Below the pieces are notes generated by a model that was not told the origin of the DNA, ran no database searches, and saw only the letters and a list, made by a program, of their open reading frames with translations. Below are positions 12,587 to 24,764 of a DNA stretch of 64,000 nucleotides, piece by piece. The stretch covers positions 25,877,586 to 25,941,585 of the forward strand of contig CM041550.1 of NCBI GenBank assembly GCA_023238725.1. Direction: 5' to 3'. The position numbers were made by a program, and so were the translations under genes. The stretch comes from Scortum barcoo (Eukaryota > Chordata > Actinopteri > Centrarchiformes > Terapontidae). Every line of letters starts with the position of its first letter. The first letter of the stretch is position 1.

Positions 12587-15575
12587 TATCTGGTTTCTTT
12601 TGCATATGTGTTTGAATTCTGTGACTTTCTGCTTGCTGCCCTCACTTCAGGTCATCTCCCACACAGACATTCACAGAAGCAATGGAGACACATGGAGAAG
12701 GAGAGTGGGAATAAAAGAGTGGTAGAGGGAGGAGCTGTGATAAATAAAAAAAGAAGCAATTGAGAGAAATTAAGTGTCTATGTGAGCATGCCGGAGCATG
12801 CAGGAGTGTGCCTCAGCTCGAGAGACAGAGCACAGAGAAGCAGAACAGCAAATGATGACAGTTCAGGGATGAGCCCAGAGCTGTCAGCAAAAATGGAAAT
12901 AAAAAGGGCTGTGAGTGGCCCCACCGCAAGTCAAAGTGACAGCCATGTAAATAATATTGGCAGAATATGCTGCAATTTAGACATAATTTATCCAGCCGCT
13001 CCCCAACCCAAAGAGAAAAAAACCTGACAATTTGTCCTTTGAAGGTTAAAATGAGCATTTCAGGCTTTCAGGAAGAAAAGGCCTGTGTTTGCTACAGTAA
13101 GGGCACTTTGAGGAGAGCCTAGACAGGCCAGTGCACTTCCTGCACTGCTGCCTGGCCCGAGTTCTGAAAATCATTACGGCACCATCTGTCTGTCATGACC
13201 TTGGCATATATACACTTCACATTTATGACATTTCAATGGAAAACAGATGCAAAGGGCCTTTAAAGAGAAGTCTGATCCACCACTCGGGGCTAATAGCTCA
13301 AAAGTGTGAACGTTGCCTTTGAGGAGCCTAACTTTGCCAGCTCCAATATTGAGCCGACTGCCATCAAATGAAAATATCATGCAGAGCTGGCAACCATGGC
13401 CTCATTGTGAAGACTGTGAAGGCTGGCAAAAGCACTTACCACATTTTTGAGTCCTTGTGTAGTGTGTCTAACTCTGTGGTGTGTTGTATGGAGGACAAGG
13501 ACAATACTTTCAGGACTTTCTCAGAAAGGCACCGGAAACCAGCACAACTTGCATTTTTAAGGAAACCAAGCACAGGGTCACAGGGTCTCTCTTCCATGAA
13601 TGCTTGTGATATATAACATAAATTTGAAAAACCACAGAAATAAAATGGCCCTGCATTACCCCCAAAAACCTGCAAGTGATAGTCTGATCCTTCAATCAGT
13701 GATTGTCCAATCATAGCAACTGGAACTATGCTCAGTGGGTCTGTAATTCAGAGGTGGTGTTCATGGTGCTGTAGTAAACACAATACCCATTTAAGAATGT
13801 GCAGAGAGGTGTCTTTACTTTCTTTACTCATTCATGCTCTGATGCAAACTGCAAACAGTAGCAGATCCAGCTAATTAGCTTACTACCTAGAATAGTGACC
13901 TAACTCACTATTACTTCCAAGGCCATTTAAAGGAGTTAACTACATTTCCTTGAGTTAAGAATTACTTTAAAAAGTCAAATCAAATAAAAATGCCTCATTC
14001 ATAATCAAACATCTGTGTAAGGGCCTCTCCTGTATGCTCCTATTCTGACACACATTTAGTGCACCGTTAGCAGTTCTGTCCTGTTCTTAACAGGACTTGA
14101 GCTTTAGCCCCAGCTTTTTATGTTTGAGATGGGCTGCATTTATATAGCCCTATTATCCAAAGTACTTTACAGTTTCACACTGATGGTAGCCATGAGTGGA
14201 CAGCCCACTTTGCTCAGCAAGGATGAAAGGGTTTTTGTTTTGAAATGAGTGAGCTTGAACCGTTAAAAAATCTGCCAGACATGACATGTTCAATCAATCT
14301 ATAGAAATAACATTAGATTGCCTTAATTAGTTAGCTCGAAAAAGCTCAAACACATTTCAGCTAACAAAATCAGCAGTGGCTGGTTAGAAATGAAAAGACT
14401 GCTTTTGTCACCACAGTATGAAATCAAGGGCCCATTGTTTGAAAAATGGCTGAGAATAGAAAGCTCAACAGACATAGATAGCAACTAAAAATACAAGACA
14501 TGGGTCTGAGTAACTGTCAGTTTTAAAGAAACAAAGCAAATATAGCAAAAAATAAATAAAGAATTAAATAAATAAACACAAAAGAAAATACCTTCCCAGT
14601 CCCATAGTGTTTGTTCACTGTAAATCTTTGAGCATATTATGCCACAAACAACAGCTGAAATTAATGATTGAATTAGTCAAGCAATTGGCTCTTACTTTTA
14701 AAGATTGTTTGTTTCTCCGTCTTTTGGATTGACCATCTACGACTTTATAATAAATTCCATAAAGTTTGAAAGCTGTTGTGACACTTTATGTGCATCATTG
14801 TTCATGTTACATGAACAGCATTATTCTATATTTCTATTATTTGTTATAGCTGGTTTAAACAAACATTTTTTGAAACAGCAAAAGAGTATAAATTTTGACA
14901 TTTCACAGTAGGAAAGCACAGGTGTGAATGATAATAATAATTCTAACATAAAAAATGAAGGATACACCCCAATATATTCTAGTATGTTGCCCACATTTAG
15001 GTGTTGGGGTAATGTCCAATAGGTCACACCCTTACAGTGATGTGTGTTTCTGACAGGTGAAATGGATTTGGTGGAGATAACAGATGATAATGGAGCTAGC
15101 AGCATAGTGCATAAGGAGTTGGGAAAAGGTCACTTTTATTAAGTACACTTTAAGTACATATTCAAAGAAGTATTAGTGTAACTTATCTCTGGAAACTATG
15201 ACAGGTGACCTGTATGTGACAACGACGATCCTGTGAGCAGATAAATTAAAGAGTTTACACTTGCAATTTCAATTTGTAGTACAGCACCCACAAAAGAATG
15301 CACCCTCCAATACGCACAAAGCTTAAATCTATAATGTTGTCATTGAGCCACAGATTCCCTGCTCCCCAAACTTCCTTTATCGTCAGACAGACAGATTAAC
15401 TCATCAGGTCAGACCTTATCCAGGAACCAGAGACCCAGTGTCCATTTTCCCAGTGCTTTCATGTGCAACACTGGGCCCAGTCTAGCCCTCAGGAGCGGAT
15501 TAATCTGAACGTGTCCCCAGCCTTCTGACCCGTCCTGACCCTACTCTGCTAACCTCCCTACAACGATTTTCACAG
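12587..15575. other. Unannotated unique sequence
   Basis: No gene is recognisable; open frames are at most about 100 codons and have no known motif. The part 12,860-13,560 is complex and non-repetitive, unlike most of the window, and could be conserved non-coding DNA, but this cannot be shown from one sequence. A small SINE-like fragment lies inside at 14,136-14,200. Confidence 0.5.
14136..14200 (-). repeat. Short fragment of the 6,890-7,115 repeat family
   Basis: The plus strand reads TTTATATAGCCC, then AAAGTACTTTACAG and CACACTGATGGTAG, in the same order as the larger copy at 6,890-7,115. Only the LINE-like tail side is preserved. Confidence 0.5.
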
Positions 15576-15697
15576 AGAGGAAAAGAAAGAAGAAAGAAAG
15601 CCACAAGGTCACAACAATTCACAGCAATCCAACACCCCTTTAGAGGAAAAGAAAGAAGAAAGAAAGCCACAAGGTGCAATCCAACACCCCTTTAGAG
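15576..15697. repeat. Imperfect tandem duplication, 66-bp and 51-bp units
   Basis: A block starting AGAGGAAAAGAAAGAAGAAA at 15,576 recurs at 15,642. Both copies run on through GCCACAAGGT and reach CAATCCAACACCCCTTTAGA. The second copy lacks about 15 bases present in the first (CACAACAATTCACAG region). The high identity points to a recent local duplication. Confidence 0.85.
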
Positions 15698-16489
15698 TTC
15701 TCTCCCACTGAGTGGGAGTATTGTGGAACAGCTCAAACAAACAGTGGTGTGTGTGCCAACAAAGGTTCCCAAAGGAGCTTAGGAGAGGTAAAAGAGCAGG
15801 AATACCAACCTGTGGACTGCTGCTATTCTTCCTCCTCCACTCTCACCTCACTAACCTCAGTCTGGAAAGCATGGATGTGGACGTTCAGAGAAGTGGCAGT
15901 CCTTCCATTCAGATTATATCAAACGTCATCAGTAGCAGAAGTGATAGCAGCAATGGTGTGTAAACCATGTCCTTTAAAGGATGTAATTTAGGCTTTTGCA
16001 AATATTCAAGAATGAAACAGAAACATGCACAGGCCTTGCAGCTGCATACATATACATTCTGCACACATCTTCAAAGACAAACAACACACTCGACACCCTG
16101 TGCTGACTGTTATGTCCCAGGAGAAACTCTGCATAACATAACCCATTGAAAAAGCTGGGTATAAAAAGATGAGGGAAAATTAAGTTCTCTGAATAAAAAC
16201 ATGCAGCCCCTGAGATGTATGTTACAATTGTCTTACTGTGTCTGTGTTGTCAAAAAAAGTAAGAGTTTTGGGAAAATGATGCATCTAAGTAAACTGAAAG
16301 GAAAGAAAATAAACATTTAATATAAAAAGAGTTCAGTTGCTATTTATCTGTGAATGCCAATCTGTACTTTTCATCAGAAAGATTTATTTGACTGTTTAAG
16401 GATTTGTGTTTATTTATACTTACTCTGTGTGTGTGCCTGCCAAAGTCAGTGCTTTCCTGTGTTTGCCTCCTTCCCTGTTGTCTATCCTG
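15698..16489. other. Unannotated unique sequence
   Basis: No gene is recognisable. The 105-codon frame at 15,674-15,991 (plus) begins inside the tandem duplication and has no motif that I know. Confidence 0.45.
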
Positions 16490-17012
16490 TAGATTATTAA
16501 GTGGTTTCTGCCCAGGTTTATGCCAATGACACTCACCTACCTGTTCTCCAGTCTGAAACAAGCACATATCTCTGCATGTCTGGACGACGTCTCTCAGTGG
16601 ATATCTGCATACCACTTGGAAGTCACCAAGACTGAGAGGCACTTTCTCTTCCTCTCCATTATCATTGAGAACTCTGTGGTGTCCCAGACCTGGACTACAA
16701 GGAACCCGGTTTTGACCGGATGGTCCAGCATCCAGGACATGCTTAATCCATACATCCTAGCCTATCCACTGCACTCTGCTAATGGCTGACAGATTACAAG
16801 TGGCTCACTATGAGGGGGCTCAACTGCCACTCATTTATTTCTCCCTAAATATGGCACTTGGGTCATCATGAAGCCTCTCTGCATATTGATGAAGTTGATG
16901 TCCTTACCTGATTCTTGTTATTTTTGGTTTGTATTCATACTGATGCTTTTATGAATGCTTTTATTGTAAGTCACTTTAGATAAAAGTGTCAGCTAAATGA
17001 ATGTAAATGTAA
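16490..17012 (+). pseudogene. Rex1/CR1-like LINE remnant (RT scrap joined to 3' tail)
   Basis: The plus strand encodes VYANDTHLPVLQ at about 16,516-16,551. This is the reverse transcriptase catalytic box (normally YADD) with its first D replaced by N. In a shifted frame follows ISACLDDVSQWISAYHLE, which is the segment usually found just after the box in Rex1/CR1-type fish LINEs. The rest of the RT and C-terminal part is missing, so an internal deletion is inferred. The end at about 16,967-17,010 has the GTAAGTCACTTTAGATAAAA form and ATGTAAATGT tail typical of such fish LINEs. It cannot code for a working enzyme. Confidence 0.75.
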
Positions 17013-17020
17013 TTAAGTAA

Positions 17021-17460
17021 TTAAATAAAGGTTTATTTATATAGCACTTTTTAAAACACACAGATACAAAGTGCTTCACAAACACATACATAAAAATCAA
17101 AATCCATCCATCCATCTTCTAAACTTGCTTATCCTGAGCACACACACACAGGGTTACAGGGGTGCTGGAGCCTGTCCCAGCTATCTTGGGCGAGAGGCAG
17201 GGTACACCCTGGACTGGACGCCAGTCAGTCGCATGGTAGCAAACTTAAAAATCAAAATGTGTAGGCTAAATAATAAAAGGAAAGATGAGAAAGAAAAGAA
17301 AAAAGAAATGAAACATAAAATGCATGGATGAATTTGAAGATCACAGTGGTCGACAAGTGGAATGAGGAACCAGGAGATCAGAGATGTAACTGGGGGCGAG
17401 GTCATGCAGAGCCTTATATGTGATCAGCAGGATCTTGTAGTTTTTTCTGAACTGTACAGG
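17021..17460 (-). repeat. Dispersed fish repeat (minus orientation), split by a SINE
   Basis: The left part starts TTTATTTATATAGCACTTTT and runs to AAAGTGCTTCACAA. The right part contains TTTGAAGATCACAGTGG, GGAGATCAGAGATGTAACT, GGGGGCGAGGTCATGCAGAG and a GATCAGCAGGATCTT block. This order matches a dispersed repeat I recall from several fish genomes. It is interrupted by the SINE at 17,104-17,245, and the flanks rejoin cleanly when the SINE and one target copy are removed. Its class (LINE 3' region or other) is not certain. Confidence 0.6.
17091..17258 (-). mobile_element. SINE insertion with 13-bp target-site duplication
   Basis: The SINE body (17,104-17,245, minus strand) has the same block as the copy at 1-178: on the plus strand CCATCCATCCATCTTCTAAA, later GGAGCCTGTCCCAGCTATCT, then GGGTACACCCTGGACTGGAC. 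The 13-base sequence TAAAAATCAAAAT lies immediately on both sides, at 17,091-17,103 and 17,246-17,258. This is the expected mark of target-primed reverse transcription. The copy is 5' truncated, with no tRNA-like head. A short CA run lies within the body. Confidence 0.85.
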
Positions 17461-17519
17461 AATGTAAAATTTAATGATTTAATGATTTAATGATGGCTAG
17501 TACTAGTCAACTGGTTCTA

Positions 17520-17720
17520 GTGAACACTTTTTTATCTAGTGGATAAAAAGGTAGTCTGGAGATTGGTCTGTAGTTTTCTAACTGGGCTGGGCCAAAATAG
17601 GGTTTTTTAAGAAGTGGCTGACACTGGCAGTTTTGAAATAGTTGGGTAAGTTGGGAGAGAGAAGTTGATCATAGAGAGTAGGCTGGTACTTAAGACAGAG
17701 AGAATAGAATTTAGACATTT
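17520..17720 (-). pseudogene. LINE reverse transcriptase fragment, minus strand
   Basis: On the minus strand the text reads close to FKTASVSHFLKNPIL, then NYRPISRLPF at 17,575 and below after a frame change. These correspond to the KTA.V.P.LKKP and NYRPIS.LPF blocks in the finger region of L2/Rex1-type LINE reverse transcriptases. Only about 65 codons are left and they are broken by frameshifts. It lies just beyond the minus-strand repeat at 17,021-17,460; whether the two were one element is unknown. Confidence 0.65.
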
Positions 17721-20104
17721 TCTAGACCTGTATCACAGGGACTAGAGAAGGGAAGCATAATGTAATGTTTAATTTGAAGGCAACACCAGGTTTCTTTAGG
17801 GACACTCGTTTTATGCAGACCTTGTTCTTTGTAGATTCTGCTGTCACATAAAGACAGCCCAAATAATGGTTACAAGCCACAGATAATGCAAGAGGAAAAG
17901 AGGTGGAGAGAAGTGGAGAAGGTAGGTCAGTAGCCAGCCCTGCCAGTAACCCTTTAAGCTTTTATTATCTACCTATAAAGCACTTGCAGTCCTTACCCCA
18001 TCCCCTTTCATAATAGCTTGACCACCTCAGTCAACGTCCCTCTTTCTCTCACACTCCCTCTCTTTTTATCATGTTCTCCCTCTGGCACCTACATATACAC
18101 CTATTCCTCCAACCCTTACTTGGGGTGGGTCCTGTTTGGTTTAAACTTTTCACACAGAAAAATAGGAAAGAAAAGTGGGCACCTGTCAAATATAAATTAA
18201 GTGCTTCCAACAGGATGCAAACAAGACTGTTCCGCTCTCTTTATACAAGCGTGTAAATGTGTTGGAACACCTCAGAGGAAAAATACAGACACACACAGAG
18301 TGAGCAGGGACTATGAGATTGATGGCTGATCACATTAGGGAATTGAATGACTATTCATGACTGAGTGCGCCTGTGTAATACCTCTGTGTTTGAGCTTGTC
18401 ATATGTTTGTCTGGCCGACTGTGTGACTAGAGGATTCCTGCAATGACAGTCCCAATCAATCACAGTGGCCACAAGAGTGCAGAGTTCAAGAGCCGTTTTG
18501 GCAGCAGGCTTCACTGGGGGGCCTGCCAAGGCAAAGAGACTGAACTGGAGTAATGATTGCCATTAGGCAGCTTCATGAATATTTATGACAAACATCTGCA
18601 CTGAAAACATTGCACAAATGCTACACAGGACTGCAAGTACTAGAGTTATCTCTCATTTAGACTGACTGGAATCATGAGCCAGCAATACGGGAGCTGGATA
18701 GCTGATGTCTGACAAACAGTTTGAGGGGTTAAAGGTCACAGGTGAAGGGGTTTCAGGCACCAGTAGGCAAACCAGGTGTTTGGGGTCATGCTCAGCATCT
18801 GACGGCTTCAGGGCTTCTGGACCGAAACCACACACAGGACTGGATTTAAATAGATGTTTTTCATCAGCAGATGCTTACATTGCCCATGATTAGAGGTGAA
18901 TCCTCATATGCAGGATTCAGTGAGGAGACAACACAGAGATAACAAGGAATAATACAATGAAATGGTATGTATTGTCAAGAAACGCACTGCTTTATTAAAA
19001 GACTCTTTCATATTAATCACATTAGGGAAAGGGTGCACCACCATGTTGTCCAGTTTGTTATAACTGTTCAACAGCAATTTAAGCATTAACTAATGATGAA
19101 GTAAAACATGAAATTTACCAAAGTGGAAGTACAATACTATTTGCTTTACAAATAAACTTATTATTATTATTGTTATTATTATTACTACATATGATGCTGT
19201 TATGTGTGGGTGAAAAGAACAGCAGCAGGAAAATCCCTTTATCCCTGCCTCCCTTTTATTATCAATGTCTGACATGACTCTCTCATTAGAAGTTGTGTTT
19301 CTGTCCACCTGATGCATGGAAGTCCATTTAACTAACTTTGTCTTTAGGTTCAACTAGACTAAGGCTATCTAATGAAAAAAGTCTGCTCTCTAAGCAAGTT
19401 GTGAACAGTGGGGTTTTGGAGTCTCTGAGGGGAGCTCCAGATTTGAGTGATAATATCACTATAAGCGACACCTCTCACATTAAACATTGCTATTTGAGTC
19501 ATTGTACATATAAAAAAAGGATTAGCACAGCTTTAAAATCTGTAAAAATTTGAGTTCCCTGCGGAGATCCATCCAAACAAATGAAAGTGTTTAAACCAAA
19601 CTATGAAAATACACTCAAAACTATCATCATCATCATATATCATCATCCCAAAGCTACACCACATGTTTCTTAAGTGGCACATTTAACCACTTTATTTTCT
19701 TTTTGCATTATAATGTAACAAATTTAGTTATGGCCGTATTCTAAAAGCAGCAGGGTATGAGTTATTCAGCAGAAGAAAATATAACACAAAATAAGCAGCA
19801 CAGCTGTCAACAAGTAATGAATGACTCAAAACAAGCTCACTTATCACTTCAGACCCTTTATAACATTCCTATCACATCCCTATAAGGATTTACAACATAT
19901 ATGTTGATGTATTTGTCCATACTATCACTGTCACTTCAACAATTTAAAATAACTAACATTTGTCATCAGTATTGTATTTATTGTTCTTCAAATTTTTTTT
20001 TATCACATCATCACAGGTTCATTTATTTATCATTATATAACAAAAGGTTGGAGAGTGAATAATTTATACTACTCACAAATAAAACAGCAAAAAAAAAGAT
20101 TAAT
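17721..20104. other. Unannotated unique sequence
   Basis: No gene is recognisable; open frames are under 90 codons. A TTA-rich simple run lies at about 19,158-19,187 and ATC repeats at 19,623-19,648. The block 18,440-18,600 is complex sequence without repeats. Confidence 0.5.
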
Positions 20105-20345
20105 TAGTATGGACTGTGGAGAATGAACTTAGGAAGTTTCTCAGTCTGAGGAGAGAAGCTGCACTGGAGTGTGGTGGTGCAACAGCAGATACGTATACAT
20201 CACTGCTGAGATGACCATGACAGCTTCTTTGTGATGCCAATTTCCAAAAACCTGAGACTGATCACCTGCTGTACCTCTGCTCCATTAATGTCTCGTTTTT
20301 TTTAAATCAGTGATCAGCTCCTTGGTTTTGCTGATATTTGTCATG
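20105..20345 (-). pseudogene. Rex1/CR1-like LINE RT C-terminal fragment
   Basis: The minus strand encodes NISKTKELITDLKK (from about 20,338), then INGAEVQQVISLRFLEIG (from about 20,289), then a KLSWSS segment. In a shifted frame LLSSLRLRNFLSS follows. These match in order the TKEMVIDFRR, I.G..VE.V..FKFLG, DLTW and LYFLRRLRKF blocks that follow the catalytic box in fish CR1/Rex1-type LINEs. Frameshifts and stops break the frame. There is no 3' tail, so this is an internal scrap. Confidence 0.65.
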
Positions 20346-21877
20346 TGACTTATGATGACCTCATACAGATCGTATAGTGTTTTATTTATTTATTTGTATT
20401 TTCATGTGGAGGAATGTAACATCAACAACCAAAGCAGTGGGTAATTCTCTGTGCTGACAAAATGTCACCTGAAACACTGTAACCAGCTTTGACCACATTT
20501 GACCACCATCAGCGAAGTAAACACAGTTTGCCTCCTCTTGTGTTACCAGAGTCTTGTGTTCTGTCTGTGTGAAACAAGGTCCCATCAAGTGCAATAGCTT
20601 GATCTGGGATGTTGTGGTTAAGCCCTTGCTCTTATCCTGGCTCTCTTTCTGCCTGGTTGCACTGTTTTTGGATGTCTTGGTCTGTCTGATCTGGTCTAAT
20701 CCTTGCGTTTCCTTTTCTGATGCTGATTATCATACTTGTGACACAAGTAATACATGCTTCAATCATAAAGGTGATGAATAACAAATTTAAACTAATTTGT
20801 AGCAAAGTTTATGGGAGCTATTTGCCTGATCTGCATGCACCACTGTCAATGCATTCTGTTCTTGATAGTGAGAGAATCACATTTTTCTCATATAGTATCT
20901 GTATCAATATAAATTGACACTGGGAAAATAGAGGCCATACAGTAAATACTATTTGTGTTAAAGTACCTCAACATGCTAAGTATCCTGTTATTTTTCAGGT
21001 TCTTCTTTGTACTAATGAACCTGCAAACAAGTAAATAACTACAGTTACTACAAACAAGTTATTTACTGCAATTAACACACTGAAACTGAAGACATGGAGA
21101 TGTCCTTTTGTGTCATTCATGTGGCCATGAAATACTGACTTAATGTGCTTCACTTTGTGGAGACACCACTCCTGCCAACAGATTTAATGGTGCAACTTTA
21201 TCACAGAGCTGTTTAATATGGCACATTTTCCAAAGTGATATTAAGCCTGCATGTGAGAGATAATTACTTTCGCTCCTCAAAAAGGCATTGTCCAAAGACA
21301 AATTTGTACAAATGAAAACCACTAGTAGGATTCTTTTCTTTCTTAAATGTGTGGTGTTCCACACAAGATGTCAAATAAAATTGTTGGGTTAGTTTTGGTC
21401 AACAAATACAAATCCTTCTCCTGTAAGTAATTCTAAAAAAAATAATAATAATAATTCCTCTCCATTGTGAGGTGTTTGGGACAGAATGAACCCCCTCTGA
21501 CCTGGCTAGCCATAGGTCATCTCAATCCAGCTGAGCCTGACACCAGTTTCTCAGGGGGTCAAACAAGGGCCTGACGGGATCCTGAGTTAATGAAAAACTC
21601 CAAGATGGGGGACATCTGCGATAAAGCTGGAGACAGTTGTGAAATTTGTGGTTTGGGTTTTATAAGAATGAAAAGTGTTTTAATTTGGTTAGTAAGGCAT
21701 GGGTGGTCCTGACTGCTGTCACAAATGCCTCCTGAAGTCAATTAGCATATGTGCTGTCTGTCATTTCCTGTTTCTTTTACATTATGTGTTTTTTTCTCAT
21801 AGAAATTCATACAACCCTTTTTGTACATACATGAAACTTGTACAGATACCTGTCTTTCTTCTGTCGTTTTTTCTCAA

Positions 21878-21908
<31 letters not shown>

Positions 21909-21925
21909 CATGTATAATATATGTG

Positions 21926-21962
<37 letters not shown>

Positions 21963-22756
21963 ATGACAAATCTAGATTATATAATATCATAAGATTTATT
22001 TTACTAATGGTGAATCTGTGAATTCTGGAAAACCTTTCCACAAATTGCACTCATATTTCAAAATTCACAACAGATTGCAGAGATTGCAAAAAATCACAGA
22101 AAGAACCAGAGGTTTTGTAAGTTACAACTCAAAGCTGACAGTTTCGAGTCCTAAGCAAGTCAATTGTAATGCCATTTTATAAAAAAAAAAACAATAGTTA
22201 CAATAATAAAAATGAAACACATGTCAGAAAATACCTTATAGCCCTACATAAATGACAACTTAAACTACTCTTAAGTATTTGCATTATGAATTTCATTATC
22301 TATCATCTACTATTATATTTTTTTAGATATAGCAATAACATTTCTTCATTCAAGTTCATTCAAGTTTTAATCAATTAATTGAAGTGAATTAATTTTCACC
22401 TATTGCTTGGATTTAGTTCAGACATGCACTAATAGTGCCTTGCTATCTGCTCTCAAGTATTATGAATATTAAAATATGTATTTATAATAAAATACAATCC
22501 TAGAGGCCTTTAATACAAAGTTCTGTAGAAATTTTTTAAATTGTTTGGACTGAAAAAACTGGAGGGGTCCAATACTGATTTCCTAAAAAAATACAGAGAA
22601 CGTGTCCCCTGTGTCACTCTCCCCAATAAATTAGGCCCCTGCTCTGTGCTGGACAGAACAGATTGTCATGCATGTAATGTAACACTGACTTTCCAGCCAG
22701 AAATAAATTGGCATAAATTGACTTTTGGCAACCTTTAATAACATCTTTGGGTTTGG
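20346..22756. other. Unannotated AT-rich sequence
   Basis: No gene is recognisable. The stretch is strongly AT-rich, with a compound microsatellite at 21,886-21,956. Confidence 0.5.
21886..21956. repeat. Compound (CA)n-(TA)n microsatellite
   Basis: About 12-13 CA units are followed by a short TGTATAATATATGTGTATTT spacer and about 14 TA units. It is a likely length-variable marker. Confidence 0.95.
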
Positions 22757-22940
22757 GGGAAGGTATCAAGTATTCAAGTCAAAAGGCTCAAGTCAAAGTG
22801 ACGTCATGGGTCATTGGTGTTAAAGTCCAAGTCAAATTGAAAGTCTTGTTTTTTTTGTCCAGTCAGATCTAAAGTCATCAGATTTGTGAATTGAGTCTGA
22901 CTCGATTCCAAGTCATGTGTTGGATTCCACAGTTGTATCC
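22757..22940. repeat. CAAGTC-rich dispersed fish repeat
   Basis: Degenerate CAAGTC motifs recur through the block, e.g. TATTCAAGTCAAAAGG, GTCCAAGTCAAATTG, AAAGTCATCAGATTTGTGA and CTCGATTCCAAGTCATGTG. The order matches a dispersed repeat that I recall from many teleost genomes. It has no coding capacity and its mechanism of spread is not visible. Confidence 0.65.
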
Positions 22941-24689
22941 AGGGGAACAGGAGGAGTAACAATCAAAGTTAACCCAGCAGAAAAAGAGAACTGGAAACTG
23001 AACTAGCAAAACAAATGAGTAATTTATTAACATTCAAAAATATTCATAACATAAAACACTCAAATATATTGGACAATACCCTCACAGCCAGATGGAATGT
23101 GAGTTTTATCACCAACATTTTGACTGTTGTACATGTTTTACGTTTAAGAAATCATCTTCACTTTTAAAGAGTTAAGAGTCATCATTTTGCACTGCACCTC
23201 AATTGTTAACATACTGTAACTATAAGATTGCTTTAGGTCTGACTGTCTTTTATTTAACCACTCATTTAACTGTATTTTGAATATTCTTTCATTCACTTTG
23301 TTTAACACTTGTTTTTTAAAGGTGCTATATAAATAGCTCAGTGCAGCTCAAGAAGGGGGTGTTCTTCTGACAGCAACTGACATCAAGTGAGAAGTGTGTT
23401 TCATGTGATGCCAGCAGCCCTTCTGTCCTCGTCCCTCCTTCCACCTTTTGTTTGTGAGCGGTGCTCCATGTCACAGGCAGGCCTCCTAGTGATGCTCGCT
23501 GACCCCCCTCCTGACCTTACTCCACTGCTGTTTTTGGAGGAAGTGTCATCCCGGCTCTTATTATTCCAGCTGGGCAGGAGCTGCCTCTGCCATGTATCGT
23601 GGACCACAGAGTTTAGCCCAGAACTGCTGCCAGCAGAAAAATAGAGGATTTTCGGAGCAGTGCTAACATACACATTAGTGTGTGCCAAATATCTATTTCA
23701 TCCTTTCTGTCTAAGCTTAAAGATAACAAACAACGGGAAGTCATTTTACTACAGCTCACTATCAGAGGGTAAACTTAAAAAAGGTTGGATGACCCTTGTG
23801 AGGGTGTTATCCGCTATGTGAGCACTCTCCTCTATGTCTGGAGGAGGGTGGACCCACTGAGGTGTCAGAAATGAGGTAAGAAGTTGCACACCAGGGAGTC
23901 AGAGGGTCAAACAGGGTTGGGATTGTTTTTCAAACAGACATTTCCAGCTCCTAGCCTTCCACGAAGTTTAAGGGTCTTGACGTGGAGCCACTTCCTGTTC
24001 TGCGCCCTATGTACATAATCTGTTCCAGCAAGGACTGGCTAGTCAGCAATGGCCCAGGCAGTGCTGGGTAAGTGCAAATTTAACATGGCATCTCTCATAA
24101 GCTGCAGAAACAGGGTTCCTTCTAAGTGACGTACTCCAAATGGCAAGGATTTAGAAACATCATTCTATTTGCCATTTATTTTTTACCAGCAATAAGTCAC
24201 ACTTGCAGCTATGCTAGCCAAAACATCCCCCTTAGTCTTTTCTGCAATCATATGCTGTAATGATATAGTACCCACATCAATGGTGTTTAGTGGCTACAGC
24301 CGAGATCTGCAGGTTTGCCTTGTTCACCTCTATTATTCCTTTAAATTACATACAGACAACTCTTGTGCTCAACTACTTTTCAAGTGCACCTTTTCATTTA
24401 TTTGTTACATCTAAAGGACGCAGACTTAAATGTAATATACTGTTTTATTAAATATTGTGAAAAACATATACATCATATGTAACAAACACATTCAGTATTC
24501 ATTTGTCCTCAATATTTGTTCATTATAACCTGAGGGAGATAAAATGCATTTTTTAAATGACTTATGTACAATATTCAGAGAGATATAAAGTTCATGTAGG
24601 TTCCACTGAAATAAAAAAGCAACATGATTCACACAACAAATCTACTCTTGTGAATATTTTTTTAGCATTGTCTGGGGAGCCTGGCATTT
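22941..24689. other. Unannotated sequence with one LINE/SINE-tail scrap
   Basis: No gene is recognisable. GGTGCTATATAAATA at about 23,322-23,336 resembles the 3' end of fish LINEs but stands alone. The two opposed frames at about 23,387-23,688 (85 and 95 codons) match nothing I know. Confidence 0.45.
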
Positions 24690-24764
24690 AAGAATTTCAT
24701 TACCAATGATTGCTGATGTAAATTGTTGTATAATGACAATAAATAAATTCTTGAAATCCAATTT
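24690..24764 (+). repeat. LINE 3'-tail fragment
   Basis: AATTTCATTACCAATGATTG is followed by TGTAAATTGTTGTATAATGA, CAATAAATAAATTCTTGAAA and a few more bases. It is the same terminus as at 3,150-3,206. Confidence 0.6.
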
